Assembly: GCF_042477335.2 (NCBI RefSeq)
Contig: NC_091263.1
Span: forward strand, 74,078,501-74,142,500
Direction: 5' to 3'
Length of the DNA: 64,000 bases
Source of the DNA: Ovis canadensis
Lineage: Eukaryota > Chordata > Mammalia > Artiodactyla > Bovidae
Of this stretch, positions 1-11,224 are shown one piece after another; within the stretch, counting starts at the first letter, position 1, and each line of letters starts with the position of its first letter. The translations under genes were made by a program, and so were the position numbers. Below the pieces are notes generated by a model. The model worked only from the letters and a program-made list of their open reading frames with translations. It did not search any database and was not told the DNA's origin.

Positions 1-245
1 TCTTGCCCAGCATCGGGGTCTTTTCCAATGAGTCAGTTCTTTGCATCAGGTGGCCCAAGGATTGGAGCTTCAGCATCAGTCCTTCCAATGACTATTCAGG
101 GTTGATTTCCTTTAGGATGGCCTGGCTGGATCTCCTTGCAGTCCAAGGGGCTCTCAAGAGTCTTCTCCAGCACCACAGTGTGAAAGCACCAATTCTTCGG
201 CGCTCAGCCTTCCTCATGGTCCAGCTCTCACATCCGTACTCGTGT
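1..245 (-). repeat. BovB LINE fragment, antisense
   Basis: The plus strand reads as the reverse complement of the BovB 3' part (the region encoding the end of the reverse-transcriptase ORF). It matches the same segment of the copies at 13.8 kb and 58.3 kb. It is cut by the window edge on the left and ends in unrelated sequence near 245. Confidence 0.9.
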
Positions 246-1837
246 TACAGTGCGTGACGCTCGGCCCTGAGTGACTGCGAGAGGACGGATGGGATGGCTT
301 GTTCTCACCCGGGTCGGGCCCACCCAGAGTAGAGGCGATGGAGAGCGTGCGGGAGGAAGCTTTTTCTTCCCCCCTTTTGCTGATGGAGCCCGGCCCGTTT
401 CCTGTCTCAGGACACATCCAGGGGTGAAGGCTGTAAGCACAGGAAGCTCTTAGCGCTTTCTCTCTTCTCCGCCTGGATAAATAATTTAGCCCATTACTGT
501 GCCAAGTCTGAGTGGCTGCACTTCCAAGGAGGGGCCACGTGGGCCTCTGTCAACTGCGCTCTCTGACGCTCACAAACCCACTTCCCTGCTGGCGCTGGGG
601 TGGCCAGAGGCTGCTTCGTCCAACAGATCGGGGAGTCTCTGTCCGAGGGGCAGGACGGCCTTAAGAAAGAGGCTTTGTCCGTAGCCGCTGACCCTGGCAA
701 CCACCCATCAGGTAAGAACGAGGTCACTTAGCTCCGTGCTCCCTGGGATGGGGAGGGCGGTTACCGGGCTGGTTTCTGTTGTTAATACGAGCACTTGGGA
801 CGACCGGTCAGTGGAGGCGAGCAGAGGGCACGCGGGTCGCTCGCCATCAGGCTGCACAGGCAGCCGCCAGCGCCCTGGGTGTGATCAGAAGTTCACATAA
901 AGCCCATCAGGGAAGCTCTCCCAGCGTAATGTACAAGCAGCGCGGCTTGTGCTGGAGGTTGCTGGGATAATTAGAGGGCCTGTCACTTCCGTCTGCCGCT
1001 AAGTGCCTTTAATGGTGCCGTTCAGCTCTTCACGGCGCTGTGCTGCTGCCTGGCTGGCGGAGTTCACAGGCTCCACCCGCGCTACCCGGGCTCTGCCTTT
1101 GCTTCTGACCGCCGCCCCCGAACGCACCCCGTCTCCCCTGGGTGTAGTTCCAGCACCAAGCACGCTCCGGGGGCCCTCTAGTCCCAGCGACTTAATGAGC
1201 CTAACCTGAAAGTGGGGGCTGATTAGACAAACCTTCCCATGAAGGCGTGGTATGTATTAATAAGTCAGCACCAGCACCACGAGAGAAGGCTTTTGATCCT
1301 GCAATGGGACAGAGCAGCTTTAGAATTTCAGTGCGCCGCCCCAGATCTCTCACTTCTGTGCCACCAGAGCCTGACTTGCCTGTATTCAGAAGCAGGCTCA
1401 CAGTTTCTCTTTGCAAGTCCTGCGTCAGCGGACCTCCGGGGCAATATACAAACCTTAGTTCTTTTGGGGTAGGGTGGGGTGGGAGGGGGTGATTACAGAA
1501 GAGGGCGCCTCTCTCTCCTCTTTTATTTCTGCCAAGATGAAGAGCTGCTCTTGGTGTGTTTGGTCATCGTGGTCTTTCCCTGTTCAGAGATGAAATGTCT
1601 CCCCACACAGAGCCTCGGCCAGGTGCTGGAGACGGCAGGGCGTGGTCCTTCCCTGACTTCCGCCAGGACCTGCTGTCCATGGGGCCTTGACCACAGCTCG
1701 GGGGTTGCTCCTATGTCCCTCCCCCGCAGGCTGCCATCAGGAGCTTATTCTGCCCTGCTCTGGGCTGGACCCCAAAGGAGGGGTGATTCTGGAGCACTTC
1801 TGACAAGCTCCCAGAGTTGCTTCCATGGCTGAACAAG
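246..1837. other. Unique sequence, no feature recognised
   Basis: Mixed-composition DNA without a named repeat. The short open frames (up to 117 codons) on both strands show no domain, repeat or paired splice signals that I could recognise. If KBTBD12 continues leftwards this is intronic. Confidence 0.5.
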
Positions 1838-1982
1838 CTCTTTTTTTAAAAATATTTATTTATTTGGTTGTTTTAGCTCTCAGTTGTAGCATGTGAGACC
1901 ATGTTCCCTGATCAAGCATTGAACCCATGTCCCCTGCATTGGGAGCTAGGAGTCTTAGCCCCCGGACCCCCAGGGAAGCCCC
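1838..1982 (-). repeat. CHR-type tRNA-derived SINE, antisense
   Basis: A T-rich head and 'atttatttatttgg' lead into the antisense tRNA-like part, ending in 'ccagggaagcccc'. This is the usual antisense layout of a CHR SINE. Confidence 0.85.
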
Positions 1983-2052
1983 TTAGCAAGCTTTAATAAA
2001 TATATTCACTGCTGCCGGCTCCTACGGGCCTTGGAAAAAATCTGTGGGCTTT

Positions 2053-2272
2053 TGGAAACAGAAAGTGAAAGGGAAAGCGTTGCTCGCTCAGCCGTGTCCG
2101 ACTCTCTGCGACCCCGTAGACTGTAGCCGCCAGGCTCCTCTGTCCGTGGGAGTCTCCAGGCAGGAATCCGGGAGTGGGCCGCCACGCCCTCCTCCAGGGC
2201 ATCTTGCCCCCAGGGACGGAACCCAGGTCCCCCCATGGCAGACAGTTTACCTGTCTGAGCCACCAGGACAGC
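2053..2272 (-). repeat. Bov-tA SINE, antisense
   Basis: Reads 'gctcagccgtgtccgact', then the BovA body, then the antisense tRNA-like head ending in 'gagccaccagga'. The tRNA-derived head is fused to a BovB-derived body, which defines Bov-tA. Confidence 0.88.
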
Positions 2273-2957
2273 TTTGTGCAATAAAATCTAGGTCTCAAAT
2301 TGCTCATCTGTAAGTTCTGGATAAGAATTTCAGTTTCATGTTGCAAAGATTAACTTACACGTGAAGGAGGAGTGTGGAGAGGAGGAGCAGACGAGCGTTG
2401 CAAACCCAAGTATCACCGCTAGGACAGGAGTTTGACTTCTTCCCACGCACCCGCGAGAGCAAGCGGCCAGCGTGCAGCAGGTCAGGGGGGATGGCCGTCT
2501 CTCCTCCCCCGTGGTCCAGGACGCTGTGTTAGTAAGCCGGTGCTCACGGGAGCTGCTGACGCCTTCGGTTCGCTTGGTCACAACTTAATTGTCTGCATGT
2601 CTGTGATTAAGGGCTTACTGACTGAAGGGGCGAATCTCTTAAATGCTTCGTTCGAGGTTGGATGGAGGCGATTGGAGGCTGAAGGGCTGAGCGATAAGCT
2701 GAACCTCTGGGCGGGGAGACGGGCTCCCTGACACGGTGCATCAGGTCAAGCGTTTTGGGGGGCGGGAATGGTCAGGTGGCCCCACGGGAGACAGGCGGGA
2801 GGATCCTGTTTGGTGGGGGGGCGTCCGGGAGTGAGGCCGCCTCAGGTCGGGGTGGAGGGGCTGCTCTGACTCACTTGTGGGTGCGGCCTCTTCCTGACAA
2901 TATAACGCCCGGCCGGCGTCATTCTCACTCCGGCTGCCTGCTCTCTCTCTCGTCTAA
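2273..2957. other. Unique sequence, no feature recognised
   Basis: Moderately GC-rich in its second half (2,740-2,930), with G-runs but no repeat family or coding signal that I recognise. Confidence 0.4.
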
Positions 2958-3222
2958 ATCACATTTATTTGTGTATGGCTGTGCTGGGTCTTCATTGCTG
3001 GGCATGGGTTTTTCTCCAGCTGTGTCCACGGGCTTCTCATCGCGGTGGCGTCTCTTGGTGCAGGGCACTGGCTCTTGGGTGTGCGGGATTCAGTACCTGT
3101 GGCCCGTGGGCTTAGTTGCCCTGTGGCTTATGGCACCTTCCCGGGTCAGGAAGCAAACCCGTGTGCCCCGCCCCGCATTGGCAGACGGATTCGTTGCCGT
3201 CGAGCCTCCAGGGAAGGGCTCT
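2958..3222 (-). repeat. CHR-type SINE, long form, antisense
   Basis: Long antisense CHR: 'tttatttgtgtatggctgtgctgggtcttc', then repeated 'gtgggctt...' modules, then 'ccagggaaggg'. At about 265 bp it keeps the extended 3' body missing from the short copies. Confidence 0.8.
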
Positions 3223-4919
3223 GCTTCTCTTCTGCTCTTGTTCAGGAACTCCAGACGTGAAGCCTGAACCCCAGAAGGCACGACCTCGCTGCTCGTCCCT
3301 CGTTAGTTAGTGCCAGGCTCTAATGGGTATTTTCAGAAAAGGAAAAAAGCCCCTCAGCACAGGGTGAAAGGCAGGGCCACCTGCCTTCACAAACTCCCGG
3401 CCGCGCCCAGGACTGTCCGGCCCACCACCCGGGGCGGCGGCGCCCTCTGTGCTCACCCGCTGACCCTGCCCGTCCATCAGCAGCCTGCTTGCTCTTCTAA
3501 ACAGATGATCGGGAAAAATCGAATAAAAGAGCTGAAAGGAAAGACCGAGTTCCACTGGTTAGCGCTTGACTCTGCTTGATTTTGGAGGGAAACTCAAGTG
3601 CGTGAAGTGCCTGACAGTTACCGAGTGGGCATGCAGACGGTTGACAGAAGTTCTCGCTCCAAGTCCCGGGCACCAAAGAAGCCGCAGCCGTATCTGTGGC
3701 TGATTCCGGACAACCGCTGGGCTTCCCTCCGGCCCAGTCCTGGGCGTCCGTGGGCCTCAGCGCGCCTCGCCCTTCTGCTCTTCCAGACTCTGAGCCATCT
3801 CTGCCTCCTTTCTGCCCTGACCGTCCTCCCCAGCGCGTCCTGCAGGTCCCTGCAGGTCCCAGCAGGTCCAGGAGCCGAGCCCGCAGGGGCTGAAGGGAGC
3901 GCCTGCAGAGGTCAGAACCTTGGGGCCGGCCTCCCGTCACCTCGCCACCCTCAGGCAGGAGCCCCCAGCCGTCTCGGGCCTGTCCGTCTCCCAGAGGCGT
4001 GCCTGGTTTTCAGCCACCCCTCTGCCCACTCCTCCCCTCCCTGCCTGTCTCCCCGGCCGCCCTGTTCGCAGCACCCCGTGCTCCAGGCTGGCTCAGCCTG
4101 GATCCCAACAGTGAGGTAGTTCCCCTCTAGGCCTCTGTAGAGGCTGGTCTCCGCCTGGATGGGTCTCTCCTCCCCACGAGGACAAATCCCTGCTTCGAGG
4201 CTCAGCTCAGCCATCACCCCGAAGAAAGGCGTTGTGTCTCTGCAAGCGGCCATCCCCTCCTTCGGGCGCCTGCTGCTCTCTGAACAGAGATCGAGGTTCC
4301 TATAAAGACGCTGCTCCTGTGTGTCTTCCTGGGCTGCACGTCACTGGGCAGCAGAAGGGTGCCTCGTTCCCATCCGCGCACCCCACACTCCTCGCTGGGG
4401 CAGACAGTCGGGAAACAAAGCTTAGCTGAGTGCGTGCGTGGCCCAGCCCTTCCCACGCTGCGGGCACCGCTGTCCTCTTCCACTCTCCTGTCAGAACACA
4501 AAGTGACGACTAGCTTTCTAGACCTGGTCAAGCCCCAGACAGTCCAAACAGCTGAATGCTCACTTCCTGTCAGATTATAAACACAACCTGCTTAAGGACA
4601 CAGGACTCCCGGCGCAGACAGGGACCTTGTCGGTGTCTGTTGTTGGGCTCATCTTTGCCCCCAGGTCTGCCTGCCTGGAAAGTCACTGACCTCCCCTCAC
4701 TCTGGCTGGACGTAACCTAACAGGACCCAGGCTGAGTTTATACTAATAATTCTGTCGGCGACCAAGCAAAGATGCACTTATCAGGCGTACTCCACAGCTT
4801 GCAAACGTAGACACACAGGATGCAGAGAGTGAAGGGAGGCTACGCATCATTCTGTTCCCTGAGGTTCTTCTAAAGGGGGCTTGACAGCGTGTGGCGAAAA
4901 ATTACTGCAGAGAAAAGAT
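3223..4919. other. Unique, GC-rich intronic sequence
   Basis: About 1.7 kb without a recognised repeat. Open frames on the plus strand at 3,598-4,119 and the minus strand at 3,497-3,940 overlap each other, are rich in Pro/Ser/Arg and match no family I know. I treat them as chance frames in GC-rich DNA. Confidence 0.4.
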
Positions 4920-5050
4920 CTCGGGGCCCCTCTGGTAGCCCAGTGGTTACGACTCAAGCGCTTTCATAGCTGGGGCCCAGGTTTGCTCCCCGGTCAGCGA
5001 ACTAACATCCCACAAGCTACCCAGAACAGCAAAAAAAAAAAAAAAAAAAG
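4920..5050 (+). repeat. CHR-type SINE with poly-A tail
   Basis: Sense copy: 'cagtggttacgactc', B-box-like 'ggtttgctccccggtc', 'aactaacatcccaca', ending in a run of about 19 A. Confidence 0.82.
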
Positions 5051-5499
5051 TCTTAACAAATCTGGCATATTGCCCGTGTGTAAATAAAATCATTATGGAA
5101 AGGGATAGTTTGTGCTCATCCCTATATCTACCCAAGGAAGGGAAAGGAAGGGAGTATCTAAAAAATGATCACAGACATGAATCCGGATACACTGGGTGAA
5201 GATAATGCATCGCACTCAAAAACGACAGGATTTTAAAATAGATATCTTCTTCTTTAAAGCATTAAAATTTTCCCATTTCAACTCTTCACGCTGTTTTAAA
5301 ACATACATTACATTCTCTCTGCCTTACTGAACTGATGATACCAGTGTCAAGGTTTTCTTAAGGTCTGGGAAGTAGCTAACACTGCTTCCCCAGCATCCCA
5401 CAGACATAGACGGTTCTGTACACCAGGCTGCGTGAAAACACAGCTGGATTTGCTTTGCTGGACGAATCCTTGCTTTCGGTGCGGCTTTGAGCTACTTAC

Positions 5500-5565
5500 C
5501 TCTTCTCATGAGAGCACAGCATAGAAAGTATTTGCCCAAGGTTTTGGCTGCATCCTGACGCTCCT
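5500..5565 (-). other. Candidate 66-nt internal exon (possible KBTBD12 cassette exon)
   Basis: On the minus strand a pyrimidine-rich tract ending 'tttgtgtttgcag' precedes position 5565, and the perfect donor GTAAGT starts at 5499. The 66 nt between are a multiple of three. The upstream KBTBD12 exon ends at 17123 in phase 1, and in that phase this segment is fully open (22 codons, about EERQDAAKTLGKYFLCCALM and on) and leaves in phase 1. Inclusion would therefore not shift the frame. The peptide is not one I know from the Kelch domain. It could be an alternative exon, an exon of a noncoding transcript, or a chance pair of splice-like sites. Confidence 0.35.
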
Positions 5566-5727
5566 CTGCAAACACAAACAAGTCAGAGACCCAGACGGCA
5601 TCTGCCAGATGTCCCCCGTCTGTTCTTGGTAACGGTCTCATCCCGGTCCATCCGGGGCTTTCACACCGTAGCACTTTCTGACAGTCTCTGCTTTCGGTGT
5701 CAAAATCGCTGTGAACTTCTAGCTAGT

Positions 5728-5955
5728 TTTATGTGTTTATTTTCAGCTGTGCTGGTCTTAGTTGCGGGGCAGGCTTTTCTCTGTTGCGATTTCTCTCGTT
5801 GCGGAGCGCGGGCTCCAGGGTGTGTGAGCTTCAGCAGTTGTGGCCCACAGGCTCAGTTGCTCCGAGGCCTGTGGGGTCTTCCCAGACCGGGGATCAGAGC
5901 TGTGTCTCCTGCACGGGCAGGCAGACTCTTCACCTCTGGGCCACGAGGGAAGCCC
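5728..5955 (-). repeat. CHR-type SINE, long form, antisense
   Basis: 'tttatgtgtttattttcagctgtgctggtcttagttgcgg' through 'gggccacgagggaagccct'. It is diverged but shows the whole antisense order of modules. Confidence 0.8.
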
Positions 5956-7082
5956 TCCAGCTATTTTTAAGCAATCTGTATGTATATTTCGGATATTTAC
6001 TTCCTGTCTCTCCTAGGTACTAGAGAACAAGTTTAAGGCTTTTGTTTATTTGTGTTTTGTGTTTTTTTTGTGTGCATAAAACTCAGTCTTGGGAAACTGA
6101 AGGCAAATAAGAAACCATCATAAAACAGCATTACAATTATGTATCGGTCCAACAAGAGTACAAGTTCCCACTAACCGCCACACTGAAGCGTGGGGCTGCT
6201 GACTCTGGGTCTGCAGGATATCAGAGATGAAAGTGAGCCACGCTGTGACGTGAGTTCAGCTCAGTCGCTCAGTCACGTGGACTCTGCGGTCACGTGGACT
6301 CTGAGGTCACGTGGACTGCGGCACGCCGGTGAGCACCCTGGGCAGACCCTGGCCTCTGGGAGCCCGTGATTCTGGGTCCCCCAGTGAGCGGGCCAGGTCA
6401 TCAAGGCGAAAACCCTTCACAGGCTTCCCTGGAAGGACGTCTCACAGGTACCGACCGCGAAAACACGGCGAGCCTTCTCTCTGGTTCGAAGCCACTTCAG
6501 CTGTCGTGTCTCAGAACTCAAGTCTGCTCCCAGAATAAAGGGGGCGCGGGGACTCCCCGCTGAACTGCTTCGGCCGTTGAAACGGCACCTTCTTTCTTTG
6601 TCCAGCGTGAGCCTAAGAAGCTATCTCTAGGCCCAGAAGACTCCCGGGAGGAGGTCAGAGCACACCCAGAGCCCGCCCTGAGGACGTGCAGACACGGGGA
6701 GCTCCGAGCAGTGCCCAACCTGCGTTCCTGGGACACTGCTGTGCCGGGGGGTCCCCTGTCCCTTCACCTCTGGTCTCTCCTAAACACCAGCCGGGGCGGC
6801 TCATGCACCAGGGGCTTGGTCAGTGTTGTGAGCATATAAAAACACCCTCCTTGAACGCGGCGTCCCGTCTTCCCTTCCTCACCCAGCATCTGAACGTTGC
6901 CACCTGCATCCCTGCGGGCATTCTTACCAGAGCCGCCCAGCGCTTCCCACAGACCAGACCCCAGGCCCCACTTCAGACCTGCCAGCCCAGAATTCGCCAC
7001 AGGTCAGGGCCAGGAATCTGCCGTTTTATTGAACAGCCTGGGTGATGTGAGACATGTTTCTATTTTTAAAAAACTGCTTCAA
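5956..7082. other. Unique sequence around an E-box minisatellite
   Basis: No named repeat apart from the small tandem array at 6,274-6,321 and a possible BovB tail remnant ('gttcagctcagtcgctcagtc') at 6,253-6,273. Confidence 0.4.
6274..6321. repeat. 17-bp tandem repeat carrying three CACGTG motifs
   Basis: Almost three copies of CACGTGGACTCTG(C/A)GGT, at 6,274, 6,291 and 6,308. Each starts with the palindrome CACGTG, the canonical E-box core, so three sites lie exactly 17 bp apart. Confidence 0.8.
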
Positions 7083-7210
7083 GGGGACTTCCCCGGCGGT
7101 TCAGACTCTGTGCCCCCAATGCAGGGGGCACAGCAGGGTCGGCCCTGGGGCGGAAACGAAGATTTCACGTGCCGCTTGCTGCAGCAGAAAAAGAGTAAAA
7201 ATAAATTTAA
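7083..7210 (+). repeat. CHR-type SINE
   Basis: 'ggggacttccccggcggttcagactc', then 'ccaatgcagggggcacag', ending in an A-rich tail 'aaaaataaatttaaag'. Confidence 0.75.
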
Positions 7211-8271
7211 AGAAATTTTCTAAGCTTACTTTGCAAAACATTAATAAAAAAAAATACTGCCTCAAATTTTATCAAAAGACATAAAAAGGCAAAATCAGAA
7301 CAATGATGAAGCTTGGTCCTCTCGTAATGTAATTCACCTCTGGACTGCTCACGGACACGAGTTCACTGCAGCAGCTGGAAGCTTCTGTGTAACTAGCCCC
7401 ATCAAGGGGCGCCATCACCCAGTGAAAACGACCCCTGGGGCCATGTGGGGAGACTTGGTATTACCTGGCTCCCTGGACAGGGAAGTGAAAAATCTGGGCT
7501 TTGCAAAATCCCCTACGACGCCTGGAACTCTGACGCTGTTTGAGGTTTTTTGCCCTGGTGGAGTAGCAGGAGAGAAAGGTCAGTCCCATCAACTGATGTC
7601 TGTGAGCGCTGGTCACGTGGAGCAGCCAGGCCGCAGGTCAGAACAGACACAGCCTGACAAGCGGGGCAGCTCTCTGCCCCTGGGTGTCCAGGGAGCCTGG
7701 CCAGAACCCTGCTGAGAGCCGCGCCCCTGATTCACACAAACCACCTCGGGGGGTGGCGTCCTGCCGGACCCTGAAGGGTGCACTGGTCTAGATGCGGAGG
7801 CTTAAAAGCAGAGGGAAGAGAGGAAACCCAGCCGCAGAAGGGAGGCTTGTTCGGGGGTGACCCCCAGGGCCCACGGTAGGGCGGGCAGGGACGTGGCTGC
7901 CGGGGCCGGCCCGGGACAGGTCTCAGCATTTCCACAAATAGACCTTGTGGCTCACTTTCTATATTTGACTTCTCCTGACCCATCAAGTTAAAGGAACTTC
8001 GGCATCCGATTTGGCTTTTTAAAAACACTTGAGGAAAACCCCAGGTATATTTATAAGTGCCCTGTCATTGCAGAAGCAAGCATGCTGCACTCAAAGGTGT
8101 AACTGATGCTATGAAATCTGAATTTCGTCTCACAGAAACCGCTTTCAGAGAGAGAGCCCTCGGTGTCACATTCTGTCAGCATTTTATAGCAGAGCACCAG
8201 GAGCTGGATTCAATGAGGTGGAGCCCAGAAGGCATTGTCTTTCTCAAAACTTTACTAAAAAGAGTGTACAG
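7211..8271. other. Unique sequence, no feature recognised
   Basis: No repeat or exon signal recognised. AT-rich at 7,211-7,300 and GC-richer at 7,400-7,920. Confidence 0.4.
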
Positions 8272-8357
8272 AGGACTTCTCTGGCAGTCCAGGGGTCAAG
8301 ACGTCACCTTCCAATGCAGGGGCTGCAGGTTTGATCCCTGGTCAGGGAGCTAAGATC
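8272..8357 (+). repeat. CHR-type SINE, 5' half, split by a BovB insertion
   Basis: 'gaggacttctctggcagtccaggggtcaag' through 'tttgatccctggtcagggagctaagatc'. The element stops at the 9-bp target site GCTAAGATC (8,349-8,357) and resumes after the BovB at 8,998. Confidence 0.88.
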
Positions 8358-8997
8358 ATGGCATCTGGTCCCATCACTTCATGGAAGTATACGGGTAAAA
8401 AGTAGAAACAGTGACAGATTTTACTTTCTTGAGCTCCAAAATCACCGCAGATGGTGACTGTAGCCATGAAATTAAAAGACACTTGCTCCTTGGAAGGAAA
8501 ACCATGACCAACCTAGACAGCATATTAAAAAGCTGAGACGTTATTCTGCTGACAAAGGTCCGTCTCGTCAAAGCTGTGGTTTTCCCAGTGGTCATGTATG
8601 GACGTGAGAGTTGGACCATAAAGAAAGCTGAGCACTGAAGAACTGATGCTTTTGAACTGTGGTGTTGGGGAAGACTCTTGAGAGTCCCTAGGACTGCAAG
8701 GAGATCCAACCAGTCCATCCTAAACCCTGACTATTCACTGGAAAGACTGAAGCTGAAGCTCTAATACTTTGGCCACCTGATGCGAAGAGCCGACTCACTG
8801 GAAAAGACCCTGATGCTGGGGAAGATTGAGGGCAGGAGGAGAAGGGGACGACAGAGGATGAGATGGTTGGATGGCATCACCAGATCAAAGGACATGAATC
8901 TGACCGAGCTCAGGGAGATAGTGATGGACAGGGAAGCCTGGTGTGCTGCAGTCCACGGAGTCACGAGGTTGGACACAGCAACTGAGCAGTAATGGGG
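8358..8997 (+). repeat. BovB LINE 3' fragment inserted in a SINE
   Basis: Sense BovB from 'atggcatctggtcccatcac' to 'gagtcacgaggttggacacagcaactgagcag', covering the C-terminal part of the RT ORF. The frame is broken by stops (for example at the codons after 'aaagctgagcac'). It is flanked by perfect 9-bp repeats GCTAAGATC at 8,349-8,357 and 8,998-9,006, which fixes its limits. Confidence 0.93.
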
Positions 8998-9118
8998 GCT
9001 AAGATCCGACATGCCTCGCAGCCAAAAAATCAGAACATGAAACAGAGGCAGTGTTGTATCACATTCAGCAAAGAGTTTAAAAGTGGTTTACATTAAAAAA
9101 AAAAAAAAACTTTACAAA
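8998..9118 (+). repeat. CHR-type SINE, 3' half and tail
   Basis: Begins with the second GCTAAGATC copy, then 'cgacatgcctcgcagccaaaaaatcag' and the long CHR tail 'gtggtttacatt' plus A-run. Together with 8,272-8,357 it rebuilds one near-complete SINE. Confidence 0.85.
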
Positions 9119-9606
9119 AGAGTCTTCACGTAATTTCTTTCCTATTCTTCACAAAAGTAGGATTGAAAGCCTTGAAAACAGGAATTAATAACATTTTCTC
9201 CTAGCAATAGGATCTTGACCTAAAATTACTGGGCTGACAACTTTTTAGAGGATCACAGTTACACTTCTGAATACAGTATGCTTGCTTCTGAAATGACAGT
9301 GCTCACTCACACCTTTTTTAGAGGATTAAGCCATATTTTGGATTAAAGTAGCTCAACTGTCTCTTATAATGAATTCTCACAGTACAAACGACAAAAGAGT
9401 TTTCTTTAAAAAAAAAAAAAACACCTTAAAATGCATGGCCTCAAGCAGCACCCTTCCAGGAGTCTCCTCTCAGAGGATTTCAAAGGGTTCTGTTAAGACA
9501 CAGCGCCTCTTCCCTGCTCTTTCTGAGAACGAGCTGCCCGAGGGAGCTCTCAGGAAAACGTCAGCGTGGAAATCAGCTCATTTCAAATACCTGGAGATTT
9601 TAACAA

Positions 9607-9807
9607 GGGCATCATTGGCTCAGTGGTAAAGAATCTGCCCGCAATGTGGGAGATTTGGGTTTGATCCCTGGGTTGGGAAGATTCCCTGGAGGAGGAAAAG
9701 GCAACCCACTCAATATTCTTGCCTGGAGAACCCCATGGACAGAGGACCCAGGAGGGCTACCATCCCTGGGGTTGCGAAGAGTCGGACACCACTGAGCGAG
9801 CACGCAC
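9607..9807 (+). repeat. Bov-tA SINE
   Basis: 'attggctcagtggtaaagaatctgcc', B-box 'gggtttgatccctggg', body 'caacccactcaatattcttgcctgg', and the end 'gagtcggacaccactgagc'. Confidence 0.92.
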
Positions 9808-9961
9808 TTTACTCATAAGGCTCCATGGAGACTATTTAAGTGTTCCAGAAAGTCACCCACCAGAAGAGCCAGTTACCATGTGGGGAAGCCGCTAAAATAC
9901 ACGTGTAAATGCATGAACAGTGGAATCACTTTAGCAACGACCTAGACAGATGCTTTCCTGA

Positions 9962-10113
9962 ATTTTTATTTTATTTTTAAACATTTATTTATTTATTTGG
10001 CTATGTCAGGTCTTAGCTGCAGCATACAGAATCTAGTTCCTGGAGTAGGGATCAAACCCAGACCGCCTGCATTGGAGGTGCAGAGTCTTAGCCACTGGAC
10101 CACCGGGAAAGTG
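9962..10113 (-). repeat. CHR-type SINE, antisense
   Basis: T-rich head 'ttttattttatttttaaacatttatttatttatttgg', then 'tagccactggaccaccgggaaagt'. Confidence 0.85.
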
Positions 10114-10467
10114 CCTGTATTTGTATGTTAAGAAGGAAATATATTGTTTTCCAGGAACAACCACCCAGTAGCTTACTAATGCACTCTTTGCTAGTCGTAA
10201 CTTCTGGGGTCCTTTTCACATAAATTCAAATTATTCATGGCGTCTGTGATGATGCGGTCTTCCAATATAGGCATTTTCACAATAAACATTTAGTGCAGAT
10301 TTTAACTTAAATCTTTACAATGCGAATCAAACCTCCAGGGGCAGCATTAGCCAGGGAGAGCACCCGGCTGTCTGATGTGCGCACCTTTAGTTCCTACAGG
10401 AGGAAGACGTCCTGGCTGGTATTCCCCCCACGCAGGGGCAGGCTGTGTGAATGGACGCCGGGCCACT
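10114..10467. other. Unique sequence, no feature recognised
   Basis: AT-rich until about 10,320, then turning sharply GC-rich into the minisatellite. Confidence 0.4.
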
Positions 10468-10654
10468 GCGCGTGTCCGCAGGGCGAGGAGGGAGGCGGGC
10501 GCGTGTCCGAGAGCGGAGGAGGGCGGAGGGCGCGAGTCCACGGAGGGAGGAGGGCGGAGGGCGCGTGTCCGCGAGGGGAGGATGGAGGGGGGGCGCGTGT
10601 CCACGGGGGGAGGAGGGAGGCAGGCGCGTGTCCGCGAGGGGAGGAGGGGGGAGA
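10468..10654. repeat. GC-rich minisatellite, 31-bp unit, six copies
   Basis: Unit about gcgcgtgtccgcgaggggag plus gaggagggcgg-like text. Unit starts fall at 10,468, 10,499, 10,530, 10,561, 10,593 and 10,624, so the period is 31 bp with one 32-bp unit. The G-rich plus strand keeps several frames open, which explains long open frames here on both strands. Confidence 0.9.
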
Positions 10655-10867
10655 GTAGAAAGACGGGGTCCTTTGACTCCAAAGGCCTGGGGACGCGCGG
10701 TCCCAGCACCAGGACCCCCGCTCCAGGCTGCGAGGCCAGCGCAGAGACCTGCCGGGCAGGAGCTGGAACACCGCAGGCTTCTGAAGATAGGAAAGAATCT
10801 GGGGCCGTGTTAGGACACTACAGTGTAAGGACACCCCTGCCACTTTTCCTAAAACACGTTTTTAAAT

Positions 10868-11069
10868 TGGTGGCTCAGAGAGGCAGGAATCCGCCTGCGA
10901 TGCAGGAGACCCGGGCCCGTCCCTGGGTCGGGAAGGTGCCCTGGAGAAGGGAATGGCGACCCGCTCCAGCGTTCCCGCCTGCAGAGCCCCGCGGAGAGGG
11001 GAGCCGGCGGGCTACAGTCCACGGGGTCGCAGAGTCAGACCCGACGGAGCGACCGGCGCTGGCACACAC
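10868..11069 (+). repeat. Bov-tA SINE, CpG-rich copy
   Basis: 'ggtggctcagagaggcaggaatccgcctgcgatgcaggag', 'cgacccgctccagcgttcccgcc', 'gggctacagtccacggggtcgc'. It retains many CpGs for this family. Confidence 0.88.
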
Positions 11070-11224
11070 ACCTCTCTTGTTGTTTTGCTGGGTTTGTTTT
11101 GGTTGCGCTGTGAGGCTCATGGATGTTAGTTCCCGCCGCCTGCATGGGAAGCGAGAAGCCTTGCCCGGCGGACGGCCGCGGGAGCCCTCCCTCCGCCCAC
11201 TTACTTCCCGTGGTGATACCATCT

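Noticed and set aside
9607..9700. tRNA-like A and B boxes (here and at many other SINE heads)
   Set aside because: They belong to Bov-tA and CHR SINE heads. No complete tRNA cloverleaf with anticodon arm is supported.
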